Source: Undaria pinnatifida
Lineage: Eukaryota; Sar; Phaeophyceae; Laminariales; Alariaceae
Direction: 5' to 3'
Length of the DNA stretch: 64,000 nt
Assembly (NCBI GenBank): GCA_012845835.1
Contig: JABAKD010000029.1
Location: 13,469,892 to 13,533,891 of the forward strand
The translations under genes were made by a program, and so were the position numbers. The notes under the pieces are model-generated. The model saw nothing but the letters and a program-made list of their open reading frames with translations. It did not search any database and was not told the DNA's origin. This document shows, piece after piece, positions 43,420 through 54,952 of the stretch. Position 1 is the first letter of the stretch. Every line of letters starts with the position of its first letter.

Positions 43420-44180
43420 GACAACCACTACTTCCACGGAGGCGTCCATGGAAGCTGCTACCATGGAAGCTTCCGCGGGATGAAGATCTGGACCCATTTC
43501 CGCCAAAGGTGCGAAAGTTTGAACGGCAGATTCGACGGAAGCATCCAAAGCCGGGAAGCTGTTTCCGCGTGAAGTTCATGGAAGTTTTTGTGGAAGCCCC
43601 CATCCAAACGCTCATGAAAGCAGCTTTCATGGAAGTAGCTTCTGTGAAAGAGAGCTTCCACGAGCTCCCGTTCAAACCCCCTTGGAGGTAACTTCGATAG
43701 ACGGCTTCATGCAAGCTCCCGTCGAACGCTAATGAAAGCTTTCGTGGAATGAAACGTGAAAGCTTCCATGAAAACACACGGAAGAGTTCGTGGAAGCTTT
43801 CGTGGAAGCTACTTCCACGGAAGTTCACTTTTTATTTCCTTGACAACATGACGTGGAAGAGAAAATAAACCGCTTTCATGGATGTATTAGTCTAGGCTAC
43901 ATGTATTACTTATGAAATGATAATTACTTCCGCGAAAGCTTACATGAGAATGGGTTTCCGTGGGAGCTACCGTGGAAGCCGCTGAGCTTCCGTGGAAGCT
44001 ATGGAAGCTTCCATGGAAGTAAAACGTAAACTTCCGTGGAAGTAGCTACCACGAAAACTTTTCGTGGAAGCTTTCGTGGAAGATTTCGTGAAAGCTTTCG
44101 TGGAAACTTTCGTGGAAGCTTTTGAGGAGCTTCCGTCGAAGCTTTCGTGGAAGCTTCGTGGAGGCTTTCGTGATCGTATT
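43420..44180. repeat. Decayed FB-type arrays
   Basis: GCTTTCGTGGAA, TTCCATGGAAG and GCTTCCGTGGAA units at 43425-43835 and 43930-44165 with an AT-rich spacer. No end matching the FB termini is preserved, so this is probably a remnant of one or two elements. Confidence 0.55.
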
Positions 44181-44640
44181 ATTGGCAAAAAAATTGAAAA
44201 TAAATAGAAAACAAAACCCGCGACGGTGTGTGTTCTGCACACACACCAATTACACTGACATTTCCACCCATGTGATATGCACCCAGCTCAACCAGTGCTC
44301 GTGCCGATACCTCCTCCTAGAGAGAGCTCTATGGCCACAAAGCCACGAAACACATAGACATCATTGCGAATACAGAAATGTGATGTGTGGTCACGCAGTA
44401 CTGAATATGCCATGCCGAACGCAATGAATGCGGAGACGGACCATGATAAGCGAGCCAGCACACCAGACTACGTCAACAAGGGGGTATAAAACAGGAATAA
44501 AAGACTGGAAAAGTAATCCATTGGAAAGAAAGCAAAAGGAAGAAACCAACTAAAAAATGATCGAAAGATGAGCATGAAAATAGCCGTTGTCAGTCCCCTC
44601 ATCGAACACGTTGGTCTCCTCTTCACGAAAACATGCTTGT
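44181..44640. other. No gene seen
   Basis: Short frames only. A minus frame here (44468-44716) resembles the paired segment near 45240-45290 and belongs to the retroelement duplication described next. Confidence 0.35.
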
Positions 44641-44649
44641 GCAATAATA

Positions 44650-45440
44650 TTATGATGGCGTTCTCCACGGTGGAGGAGGGTAGAAACTGGCCGATCTCCC
44701 TGGTCCAGTTTTCCATGCCCCTCCCCCGCCCCTATCCCGGCTGTGGTACGCGGCGGACCTGCCCTCTACTCTGACAGACAACCTCCACAGCCAGAACCCC
44801 CCCTTCCCCCAACTTCCAGGATAAAGAAGAAGAAAGACTGCCCATCCTTTCCTTTCCTCCTCTCGCCCCCCGCCCCCCCTGCATACGTTCCTGCTCGTGA
44901 TGCAATCGGGTCGGTGAGTGGGAGATTGCGATCGGTGGCACCGTGTTGCCTCTCTACCCCCCATGCTCCTGCCGTCGATCCTCCCTACTACTGCTGCTGC
45001 TGCTGTCGCTGCTGCGCAGACGCTACTTCCTTCTATGGATATATCTACCGGCCCCAGTGCCCGATGCTCGCTGCTGCGGTGCTGCTGCTGTACTACTGCA
45101 GCAGCTGCTGCTGAGAAAATCCTTCAACAATGTTTCGTTCCCTGGAATCACTCCCCTCCCCTACAACCGGTTTTGCGATATTACCCATTCCGTTCCGCCA
45201 AAATCCAGACTGTCCAGGCATTCTTACATTTTGGTCTCCTCCGCACGGAGGTGTGCTTATTCATTAATAGCATGGCGTTCTCCATGGGGGAGGCAGGGTG
45301 GAAAGTAGCAGGTCTCCTTCGCCCAGCCCCCCCCCCCCCCCCCCCCCCCGGTCGTTCCGTCCCCTACCCCGGCTATTGTGGGCGGCTGATCAGCTCAATA
45401 CCCTGACAGACAGCCTCAACAGCCAGAAACCCATTCAGAA
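44650..45440 (-). repeat. Two direct copies of a retroelement segment (44650-44830 and 45255-45440)
   Basis: Both contain ATGGCGTTCTCCA, CCCCTACCCCGGCT or CCCTATCCCGGCT, CTGACAGACA and CCTCAACAGCCAGAA-like words in order. On minus both encode ENAI or ENAM followed by KH and RRRP residues. They lie downstream of the recombinase of the DIRS-like element and could be its split direct repeats or a tandem duplication. The first lies beside a C-rich stretch at 44765-44880. Confidence 0.5.
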
Positions 45441-46059
45441 GCTGCCTTCTCGGCCTACCTCTACCTTTACCCCACCTCTACACACCTCACCTCGTCCATT
45501 TGCCCCGGCTGCCTGCCAGGCGCCCCTGCACTTCCTGTTAGAACTCTGGCCACCCAGGGGGGGTCTTCCATATTGGACCTCACGCACCCCATAACGGCCT
45601 TCGACGCTCACCTTCGTCCTCTCTGAATCACTCGCGGCTGTGCTCCAATCTCGGCCAGTCTTGTAACTCCCCCTATCCTTCCCGATTGCAGCGCGAAGTG
45701 CTCCGATACCAGTTCCCACACTGCCCCCCTCCTTTGCTCCCTCCATTTTTTCCCACATCTCCAACCCCCTCCTTAAGCAATGTCGCATGCCCGCTCGTCC
45801 ACAGCTTTCACCTCCCCCCGCCATCAGCGGGTTGTTCTCCCACCCCCGGAATCCTACCTCGGTAGTTCTCCATCATCTCCATCATCAACTCCACCTCATT
45901 CCCCTCCACCCTACCCCCATCCCCTCGGCTCCCCTTGTCCTTGCGGTGGCCACCCCTTTTCTGTTCTAGCCTCATTTCCCCCCCTTGAAGCGGATCTCCG
46001 CGTTGTCCGCTGCCGTCTTTCTTCCCGGCCCCAGCTGCACCCCTTTCCCATAACAATTC
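45441..46059 (-). other. C-rich 3' part of the DIRS-like element
   Basis: A long minus frame (45435-45824) is Gly/Arg/Lys-rich. I expected the recombinase active-site region (R..HxxR..Y) here and could not recognise it, so it is either lost or too diverged. Confidence 0.3.
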
Positions 46060-46489
46060 AAACATCTCCCCTCCTCAAGCAGTAACCCTCATGCAACGTT
46101 CCTCTCTCTTCCACGAACAGGTCCGATGCCCTCAGCAACAGCTGATACGCCACTGTCAGTCCAATGTCACTTTCCTCCACACTCCCCCCCCACTTACCGA
46201 CGCTCTCCACCATCATTCTGATCATTCCTCAAGTCAGTGGCCTCCTTGCCCGCGTCTGATTCCCCACGTCCGCATGCACCCTCTTGATCCCTGTCTTCAG
46301 TGCCTCGGTCCTGAAAAGTCGCAGCGGCAGCGGCAGTGACAAACCCCTCCACTGCTCGTGGTCGACGTTTATCGTCATCAACTGGTTCTTCATCCCCTCG
46401 CGGCAGTAGAAGATTAACTTTGTCAACTCATCCACCAACTCCCCCTCGTGCATCTCTCTCCGCAACCAATTGCATTTCCCTCTCATCAC
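46060..46489 (-). pseudogene. Tyrosine recombinase remnant of a DIRS-like element
   Basis: Reading down the minus strand: LKTGIKRVHADVGN then RARRPLT, followed after a frame change by LTVAYQLLLRASDLF and GYCLRRGDV. In DIRS elements the YR N-terminal domain contains a GIKR-plus-PLT block, and the catalytic domain opens with an L-R-x-S/G-[ED] helix carrying the first catalytic Arg, followed by a strand ending in W/RxDV. Order and spacing agree. Frame breaks mark it as dead. Location directly after RNase H supports DIRS rather than Ty3. Confidence 0.6.
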
Positions 46490-46659
46490 CCTTCAGCTCA
46501 CCTACATCCTCTAACCTTGCGCATAAGTCCTCCGAGTCTACTTCGCAACTCGTCCACGTGCATAGCTGCGCGCAAAATCTCCGACCACATCCCCGCTCCT
46601 TCCGCTCCTAGTTCCTGGGCCTGCTGCGTGATGGCGGGGCATTCTTTGGTCAGCCTTGA

Positions 46660-47290
46660 GCGGGTTTCATCTCCGTTTCACCTCGTTATCCCGTCTACTA
46701 ACACGTTCTCCACCCTCCGCACATATTTTTCCTGGAAACACCATCCCCCTGTCTACTCGAACACCTCCAACATCCTCACAATATCTCCCGATCTCTCTTC
46801 TCCCTTGCGCCCTTGCAGTTAATTGCCCACTGCACCGCCGAAGCACTATCCCCCTCATCAGTATCGGCTCCCCCACCCTCGGCGGCGTATCCTTCCTGGC
46901 CACTATCATCACAAACGCCGTCATCACCATTCCCAGCAACTCTAGAACATTGATGGATAGCCGGTTCTCGTCCCCTCCCTTTCGGCTCTTGATTGTTCTC
47001 AATCTCTGCTCCTTGGTCAGCGTGTGCCTCCAGACCACCTTGGCCTCCAGGGGCAAAACCCCTAACGCCTCAAACGAGGCGTCCGAAATACATGTCCTCC
47101 GGTAGGGTTGGTTCACGAAACGGGAAAACGGTACCGCCAAAATTCCTCTCCTCTCCGTGCCAAAGCTCCCGACCATCTCCACCACACTGCATCCGCCATG
47201 AACTCCTCTGTCAGCTCCAGCACCCTCTTTTTTTTTGCCTTGTTCATACCCCTTCCCCACGCCACCCGCCACCCTTTTCTCTTTGCCCAT
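46660..47290 (-). pseudogene. RNase H domain of a DIRS-like retroelement, frameshifted
   Basis: SDASFEALG provides the first catalytic Asp, LSINVLELLGMVMTAF the Glu-bearing helix, and EPILMRG should be followed by the D-N-x-x-A strand. There the frame shifts by one, after which SAVQWAINCKGAREK and, at the end, ENVLVDGITR (a D-G-I-S/TR block) are readable. These blocks match RNase H of DIRS-type elements in oomycetes and brown algae. The domain was complete before the frameshift. Confidence 0.75.
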
Positions 47291-48440
47291 TCAGATGCTT
47301 GTTACGCTGCGGAAGACGCCCCACGAAATACATCCCTCCTGTGATTACGTACGCCACGTGGTGGAGTTTCCCCACTAGCACGAGGATATTGTATACTGTC
47401 GCCTGGCGCCTCTTCCAGGATCAGTCCTCGAGCATATCCCGTAACACATTGATCTTCCTGTCCGGTAGGGTGTCGTCATTCTCTCCGTGCATGGGTCAAA
47501 ACCCAGCTCATCCTGCCGAGGGGGGCAGTTCGTCAAGTTCTTGTGCGACAAAAAATGCTACCCTCCCTCCGCCCTCTCTCCCATCGTCCGGTGGTGGTGA
47601 TTCGACCATAGCGCCTGCGGCGTCGTTAGGCACTTCCCCCCATCTTTGTACACTGCACCTCCACCGATATCGGGCCATCTATGAAGACAACCACCCATGC
47701 GGGGTCCTCCGCCCCCCCTTGGCTATACGGCCCCACGACAGCGGCTCTACCGCGACTCCCGTCTGCGCTGCTACGTGGACACACGCTGTGGCCGCCCTAA
47801 CCGCGACCAGAACCATCACCCACGATTGTTTCGTCTGCCGCTGTGCCTGCTGGATCGCGCTGGCGATCATCCACCACCAACTTGGGCTCCCCCTCCATCC
47901 AAACTGCAGCCGCATGTCGATAGACAGGTAACCCCCCAGCACGTAGCCGAAATTCGCTGCCCCTATCGAGTCCATTGCCACCTACCGAAAGGCACTCCTC
48001 TTGTCCATCTTCTGTCTCAGGATCCTTCTTCCCTTCCCGAACTTGTCCGTCAGCGCCAACACAGACCGAGGCTACGGTAGGGGGGGTACCCCCGTTTTCA
48101 CTGTTGTGTTTGAGCCACTCGCACGAGTGACTCTGTACCTCACGGATGAAAATCGTTTAGGCACTTGTTTTGGAGCAGCTTAGATTACCTTTGCATTGCG
48201 GATTGATTTCGTCAACATAAAACAGGAAGAAAACGTAAGATCGCAAAAGAACGAAGGGGTTACTCGCGCGAGTGACCCCTAGCCACTGAAATTCAGGGTC
48301 GAAAAAGGGACCAGGGCCGAAAAAGGAACCCCCCTACCGTAGCCTACACTTCTGATAATCTGACCCACCACATCCGACGGGGGACATTCCCGAATCTGGT
48401 CCCAGTACGTCGTCTCATTAACTGGCCGCCCCCGCTTCCA
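47291..48440 (-). pseudogene. Reverse transcriptase of the DIRS-like element, interrupted by a MITE
   Basis: From high to low coordinates: ECPPSDVVGQIIRSV, the MITE (48075-48339), LALTDKFGKGRR, KMDKRSAFR (catalytic Asp region), a TAG, then GAANFGYVLGGYLSIDMRLQ, FGWRGSPSWWWMIASA and, further on, VLVGKLHHVAYVITGG and YFVGRLPQRNKHLNG. The FGWRGSP and LVGKLHHVAY blocks are typical of DIRS RT thumb and palm. In-frame stops (TAG near 47995, TGA near 47430) show decay. Removing the MITE with one TA restores the frame relationship on both sides. Confidence 0.75.
48075..48339. mobile_element. MITE of the TACGGTAGGGGG family, in the DIRS-like RT
   Basis: The ends CGGTAGGGGGGTACCCCCG and, from the right, CGGTAGGGGGGTTCC are flanked by TA at 48073-48074 and 48340-48341. 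Similarity extends outward as GGC/GCC, so the TIR may be a few bases longer. The interior has GAGTGACTCTGTACCTC and CGCGCGAGTGACCCC. At 265 bp, it is the best-preserved of four copies in the window. Confidence 0.75.
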
Positions 48441-51000
48441 GTCATGGCTGTTCGTCGAATCGTGAACTGTCCTCCTCTTCCCTCTCTCTTCCACCGCTCC
48501 CACTGGATTAATCCGAAAACCTCGCATCATCCGCGCCAATCATACCGATATCACGATCGCCCTCCCCGTTGTGACGCCTTCCCCCTCGGTCTTCCACATA
48601 TCGGCCGCGTGCTTTCTGGCGCTGCTATGGTTCCCGTACGCCAGCTCCCGCTCGAAATTTCCTCCCGCGCACCATCATCCGGCACGCCCACCCCCACCAC
48701 CTGTTCCAGCAGTGCAAACTGGTCGATATTGTGCTGTTCCCCGAAAACTTCCGTCACCCGCCCGACGTCAATATGTCGTGCGAACAACTCCCCTCCGAAC
48801 TCGTACACCACTTTCCCCACATCCCCTCCTTTCCTTTGTAATATTTTCCCCTCAATTCTGCCACGACCCCTAACAGTCGATCGCTCGCGTCTGCGTCTTC
48901 CCTCGTCTTCTCCGGGCGCTCCATCGCCCCCATCCACCGTGCGGTTGCTTCCCTTCTTCCCCTTGTCGATCTTGGTGGCCCTGTTGCTGCGCCTTCCTCC
49001 TCCCCTCCTGCGCACCCTGCCCGCCACCCCTTTGCGACGCACCCTCCACTTGGCCCCGTTGACGTGAACGCCCCCTCCCTAATCGTGTGCGGCCACGATG
49101 CCGCCCGATCCCATCCCTCTTCTTTGCGCGCCCCCCTCCCCGCGCACACATCCGGTCTTCCTTTGCATGGCCTAGCTACCGTTGCCTTCGCCCTCTTTTC
49201 CTGCGCGGCTCTCTTACCTCGCAGCCCTTCGGGCCCATTGACACTGGCCCCCCCTTCCTGGTCGTGCGTGGACCCATTTCTGTAAACCCTTCCTCCTCGG
49301 CGGTGTGCGGCCCCGTTGCCGCACACTCCCCTCCCCACTCTTTGCGCGGTTCCCTTGCCACCTACCTCCCCTTTCGTATTTTGCGCAGCATGGCTGTGGT
49401 TGCCTTCCCCCCATTTTTCCCGCGCGACCCTTTTGCCTTGTAGCCCTTCGGCCTCATTGACACTGGCTCCCCCTTCCTGGTCGTGCTCAGCCCCTTTTAC
49501 CCGACACTTTGTCCTAATCTCCATTCGCGAGCCTCTTGCCGCACCCTCCCCCCTCCCTCCTGTAATCTTCTGCCGTCGCCCTAACACTCTCTCGTGCTTC
49601 TCCCCTCCATCTGTTCTCCTCTGATCCCTCTCCCCAACAGTCCCTCCCCCACCCCTCGCACCCCCCGTTTGCTTCACCTACGTTGACCGGTCTGACCGAC
49701 TCAGGTATCACCCCTGCCCGCGAATTTAGTCTCCTAGCCTTTCCGGTCCGCATGGTGACCCTCGCTGTGCTCACACGCGTCCTTCGGTCCCCGCTCGTCC
49801 TTGGCTGACCCTACGCTCCCGCAAAGCCCATGTCCTTATTCGTCCTTCTTGCTTTTTCTCTCCCCCCTCCCGTCCTCTCTCAGTGTGGAACGCTTCTCTG
49901 TCTCCCCCTCCCCCGTTCCGCGCGTTTTCCCCCCCCTTCTCACCCACGTGCCCCAGCTCTCAATCATCCATTTCTCCATTTACGGGCAAAATCTTTCGTT
50001 CTGAAAGATGTAGCACCCCCTGCTGCCCCCCCCCTCGTTCCTCTCCTCTCCCTTCCGTTCTCGTGAGCAGACCCCCCCCCCCCCCCCCCCCTGCCCCCTT
50101 ATTTCCGCCCGTTGCTCTCTTCATACCCCCCCCACCCCCCTGCCCCCCTCCCCCCACCCCTCTACTAACCCCCCCCCCCTTCATGAATAGCGGCGCCGCT
50201 TCCAGCCACGTCTGCGTGCTCCTGAATTCCGGGACCGGCAGCAACCCGGCCTCCTCCGCGGTCGGCCACGTGTTCCCCCTCCGCTTCAACCTCAGCGCTT
50301 GCGTCCGTCCGCACCGTTTGCCCCGACGACGCCAGGTCCATATTGAAATGCGTCACGAACTCGTCTTGGGAGGATTCCTACTTTAGCTCCTTTCTGTTCG
50401 TCACAAAGGAGTAACTTGTGCCCTCCTTCATGCGTGCAACCGGCTTCCCCATTGCGAGTTTCCACTCGATCTAACGCTTCCTGTCCCATCTTCGTGTGCG
50501 TATTTGTCGCGAGCTTTACTATGTGCAACATAACCCTCGACGTGGCCTCCACCCGGTCTGGCAATGCTGCCCCACCCTTGGCCCTCCGCTTTCCCGACTT
50601 CTCCCATCCTCGAGTACATGGTCAGGTCAAGGTCGAAAGAACGTATCAGGCCCCCTTCCACCTTTCTGTTCCTAAACCACCGCTCGCTGCACAGCGGTAA
50701 CATCACCCGTACCTTCACCGAACCCCACGACGGTATGCCGCGGTCTGCTCTGATAACCCTACATGATAATTCCCACGACCATCACCTGCGTCCATGATGA
50801 TGGTTCCGGCTCCATGAAAGACCTGCTAGGCCCTGAGTCCTGGTCTGTCTCCCAGCCCCCGCCCTTCCACCTCTCTCCACCCGACGACCCTCCTCTCTTC
50901 TTCCACTCCTGTGCTTCTTTCATGTCTTCCCATTATGCTGTCCCCCGCCAACCCCCCCCCCTGATCCCTTTACCTCCCCGTTGGTCCTTCCTCCTGTCGT
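48441..51000 (-). other. C-rich upstream part of the DIRS-like element, Gly/Arg-rich frame
   Basis: Strong strand asymmetry, with C and T on plus throughout. A 307-codon minus frame (48754-49677) contains three to four diverged repeats of HDQEGGASVN followed by GKRAAQEK-like words, each about 60-75 residues. It may be a repeat-bearing ORF1/gag, but I see no zinc knuckle and cannot exclude a composition artefact. C runs near 50070-50170 are low complexity. Confidence 0.35.
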
Positions 51001-51004
51001 CTCT

Positions 51005-51330
51005 CAATTGCCGTCCTTGGCTGGTTGGCCCTTCCGCAGGCCTCTACCCCTTGGTTCACCCGCCCACCAGCCGCCCTCGGCCGTTAGGCTCCTGTGCTGG
51101 CATTTTCCCCTACCCTCCGGTACCCACCTTCCCACCTCAGGCCCTCCCGTCAGGCTCACCCAACAACCGTCCTGGGCTGTTGGGTGTGTGTGCGGGTCTC
51201 TACCTCTTCCTGTCCACCTTCCCCTCTCTACCCCCCCCCGTCTGATGCGTCCAGTGGCCGTCCTAGGCTGTGGGCTCTATCTGCAGGCCTATACCTCCGG
51301 TTTCCCATCTCTCCACCTCTGGATTCGGCC
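51005..51330. repeat. Four tandem units of about 70-95 bp
   Basis: CCGTCCTTGGCTGGTTGG, CCGCCCTCGGCCGTTAGG, CCGTCCTGGGCTGTTGGG and CCGTCCTAGGCTGTGGG each start a unit, followed by GCAGGCCTCTACC-like words and a CACC-rich part. Starts are near 51010, 51070, 51165 and 51255. Confidence 0.65.
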
Positions 51331-52603
51331 GTGTTGTGCCGCAGCTCTTGCCTCTGAGTTGATACTTGATCAATTTCCCCCCCGTGGCCTCCGTTTCATA
51401 CAGAGTGCCGTACCTGGTATCGAGTTTCATGCTCGATACGTATTTTACGTATTGCTGGTATGTCATAAAACAAGCAGAACGACGGGAAAAAAGGTACTTT
51501 GTTTTTTCGTCTTGTTTTTGGTTAAGAAAGCTGACATGTTCTTGGGCTGTTTTCTTTTGCAGAAAAACTCTACCTACATTTGGCATTCTCCGCCACATAT
51601 TATTGCTTGCGATAAGCATTGGGTACGGAGGTTGGAATAGTGGATTTGACCCCCCCCCCCCTCGTAAACTATATGATTGTGTAGCTCTGACTAGCGGTGC
51701 ATGACGGACGTCTGTACATGGTCCCGAGCAGGGTGGTTATACATGAGGAGAGTGATCAAAGACCAAGTCTGACGTCGGATACATGTATATCTATACTACG
51801 TACGTATGGCATTGCAGGGTTGCAGTATCATTGTGGATACCATGTCCCCGGTATATAGTTATAGAGATTGAATGCAAAGGAGGGTCAGATCACGGCCATC
51901 GGGCAAATTCATTTTGCGTAGCACGTTCGACCTTCTTGTTGCTACTCGCAGTGCCTTCCCGCGTCTGAGTCTCAATTCGGAGCACAACCTGCAACTTCTC
52001 AGGCGGAAAATGGGTAGGAGAAGACCTAGCCAGAGCCACGGAGGAGAGACGAGATGTGGGGGACGGAGATGCACGGAGGAGAGACGAGACGTGGGGGACG
52101 GAGATGGGCCTCGGCTGTGGTGGAGTTTGTTGTGGTATCTCGTAAAACCCTGATAGCAGCTCGTTCAACGTTTAGGGTGCTTCATTGTACGAGAATGCGG
52201 AGTTGGGCTATTATTGGTTGCATTGTGTATGATATCGTACGTGTTGGAGATGCGTGATACATACTACGTTAATTTTGGATGCAAATCGTCCCTTCACCTG
52301 TGCACGTATCACTGATGTATGCAGAAAAGGTGTAACCAGTGTAGTGTAATCAGATAAGATTGGATTTTGGGTTCCTTAAACTAGGTCTTGGGTTTTGGTA
52401 TTTGAGTGTTACCGAAAACAGAGGCAAACTAGGTTTTCGTTTTTGTCATTTGAGAGTGTTGGTGCTGTCGAAAGAAAAAAATGTTTTATTCTTGGTAGTA
52501 TATGAGCTTTTGTAGTTAGATTGCAATTTATTTTTGTCTTGGACGTGAGATTGAAATTCAGAGCATGACATGACTGTGCAGAATAATGGTTATCCAATTG
52601 CAT
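51331..52603. other. No gene; one tandem duplication
   Basis: CACGGAGGAGAGACGAGA plus GTGGGGGACGGAGATG is present twice (about 52035-52108). A TACCWGGTA site is at 51411-51419. AT-rich sequence near 52330-52600 shows nothing else. Confidence 0.4.
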
Positions 52604-52740
52604 TCAGCCGATGACCGCTTCGTCGGGAAGGCTCAACGTCGATTGCTGAAAAAACGTTGAAGAATAGCCAGTATTGCTTAAGTTTTGAGATTGGGTAGCT
52701 GTGGTATCTCTTTCAGGTCCAATAAGCATGTTTTTGGTGT
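52604..52740 (-). CDS. Possible terminal exon, unrecognised
   Basis: A frame reading MLIGPERDTTATQSQNLSN then FFQQSTLSLPDEAVIG to a stop has a Ser/Thr/Gln-rich composition like the exons of the 57-64 kb gene. No acceptor is obvious within 60 bases, so the 5' limit is unknown. It may be chance. Confidence 0.2.
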
Positions 52741-54769
52741 TTTGGTATTCGGTGTGGATTAACGTCATCATGGTTGTGCAACAAGCAGAGGGGATGTTGT
52801 TTTTTGCTTGTATCACAGAATGATGGTGTGTGCCGTGGGGTGTGTGTAACCGTAACACATCTCGGAGATGCGGCGAGAGCCATGTTTCCCCGAACGGGTA
52901 AAATAAGTCGGTGTGGGACCGTGACACGGGGTCACGTACTGTATATGACAAGGTGCAACGCACCGACGCCCCTCTACTTTGATGGATCTCCTTCATGGGG
53001 CTCTAACTTGATAAATCTTGTTATTTATCTATACTCTTCTCATCGATTCATGACACTCCTGGCGTCGAGACCACAATTTCGGTGAGCCAGCCATCCCCTT
53101 TGCACCTGTTTCATCGATTAGGCTGGTCTAGGCACTTGCACGTGGTCTACGCGGTGAGCGCGTAGGGGCGATGAGTTTTGAGAGAGTACTCGAAGGTGTG
53201 CCAAACGTTCTCATGGGTGTGCCGACTGGAAACACCAAGGTGTGTCCTTGGGATGTATCATCGATGCCTTAGACGAGAGTGACCTCCACTCTGCATGATG
53301 CACACAGCGTACACATGCTTAAAGTGGTGTCCAATTCAAGAATCGAACACGGGATTCATTCCCTTGCTTTATGGATGTTCTTTATTACCTTGTATTTGAA
53401 TATTGCGGTGCTTGTTTTTTGCCAACAGACTACCGTAGACCCGGGCAACCCAATGAGGCACCACGACTAGTCGTGCGTGTCGCATGGTTGTCTGCTCGGG
53501 TCACCGAACTGAGGGGTGTGGTTCGGGCGTAAAGGGTCGGGGTGCCTGTGAGTTAGGATGCTGTAATGGCGTGTCTGACTTGGTGGAGAGGCGCACTGTA
53601 CTTGGTAGGACTGGGTTGAGAGTGAGGCCATCCCGGCAGACACTACCGAGATTTATCCCATTTTGAGGTTTATAGCATCGCCGATGCGACCGAGATTGAC
53701 CCTGTGTTCCGTGTGACTTGATATCGGTAAAAGGTCATGTTGTCACTCGCGGCTATCACGTCTGGCGCGGCCCAAAACACCGCGGAACAATCAAGTTGTT
53801 TAACGTCAAAAACCCAACGGAATTGAGCAACCCGCACAACAGAGCATGCTTCATACTCGGCATGCGAGGCCCGGCCATATGCAAGAGCAGCTGCGCCGCT
53901 CCTGTCCGAAACAACGACGAATAGATGGGGGGAGGCACTCCTCCGGCGAGGTTATAACCGACCAAGACTTGAGACGTGTGCTACATTATATGTCCATTGT
54001 GCGTCGCCCAGGCGTTCTGCTGGAACGTGCTTCCACACCACTGTGCGAGAAAAAATGCTTGCAATCGGCTACCGGGATAACGCATTACGTTTCGCGCGTG
54101 TTGCGCATATATTGACAAATTCGCCAGCGTCAACGAGGAAAAATAACGCGGGAAAACGTCTCGGAAGGAAACGAAACCTTGAAATATAGATAAACGGTGC
54201 AACCAACCGAACTCATAATATGCATCCATGATGGATGAGCACTGGGAGTATTAAACTTAACGCGTAAAAAACAAATCGCAGGAACTGCGGTAGGTCGAGA
54301 GCAAGAATTTTCCTTCAACTGTCTCGATGCTCGTTTGCAAACACCCCTAATGCAGATGGACGCTTTGGCATCGCGGATCGACAAACAGTATCTCACGCAT
54401 ACATGGACTGCACGAACCATGTGTCCGGGCGAATGCCGCAAATGGGTTTCTTCTTCCATTTTCGCTACCTCGTGGCCCCGAATCTGAGAATTCGCTGGAC
54501 TGAGAAATACTTAAAAAACGGTGTGTTGAATTGTTGATACAGTTTGTTTTTTTCGAAATATTCAGGAGCACTACCATCGTACAAATGATCCCACCATTGC
54601 CCCTTCCCCACCATTTTCTTCCGCTGGCACATATTTTCCTGTCTCCGGCTGAACAGAGGAGGGTATTTTACGCAAGCTAGGCGGATAGAAAGGCATCCCC
54701 CCTCGTAAACAACATGGACGAGGGATGCGTCCAACTCGCCATCGAAGGTCCAGGCGCACTATATTTCAG
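52741..54769. other. No gene seen
   Basis: Several 60-110-codon frames overlap on both strands without motif or splice support. Confidence 0.35.
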
Positions 54770-54952
54770 ATTAGAAATCCAGTACTTACGGAAAACAACG
54801 GATGGACAGAATCGACACCACCAGCGGCGGGTACGCGCTTTGAAATGCTGAGAGATGCTAGCAAATCCTCGGCTACCGCCCTCGGTGGTTTGGCACCGAC
54901 AACCTCCCTTGAGAAAACATCCCCGCCACACGTACTGCCTAGTTATGCCTAA
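54770..54952 (+). CDS. Possible terminal exon, unrecognised
   Basis: An acceptor-like CTATATTTCAG ends at 54769. The following frame reads IRNPVLTENNGWTESTPPAA, FEMLRDASKSSATALGGLAP and so on to a TAA at 54950-54952. The Ser/Thr/Ala/Pro-rich character resembles host exons further right. No upstream exon was identified. Confidence 0.25.
   Translation: MRNPVLTENNGWTESTPPAAGTRFEMLRDASKSSATALGGLAPTTSLEKTSPPHVLPSYA

Noticed and set aside
46993-47931. 312-codon plus-strand frame
   Set aside because: Antisense of the DIRS RT and RNase H, which have recognisable motifs on minus.
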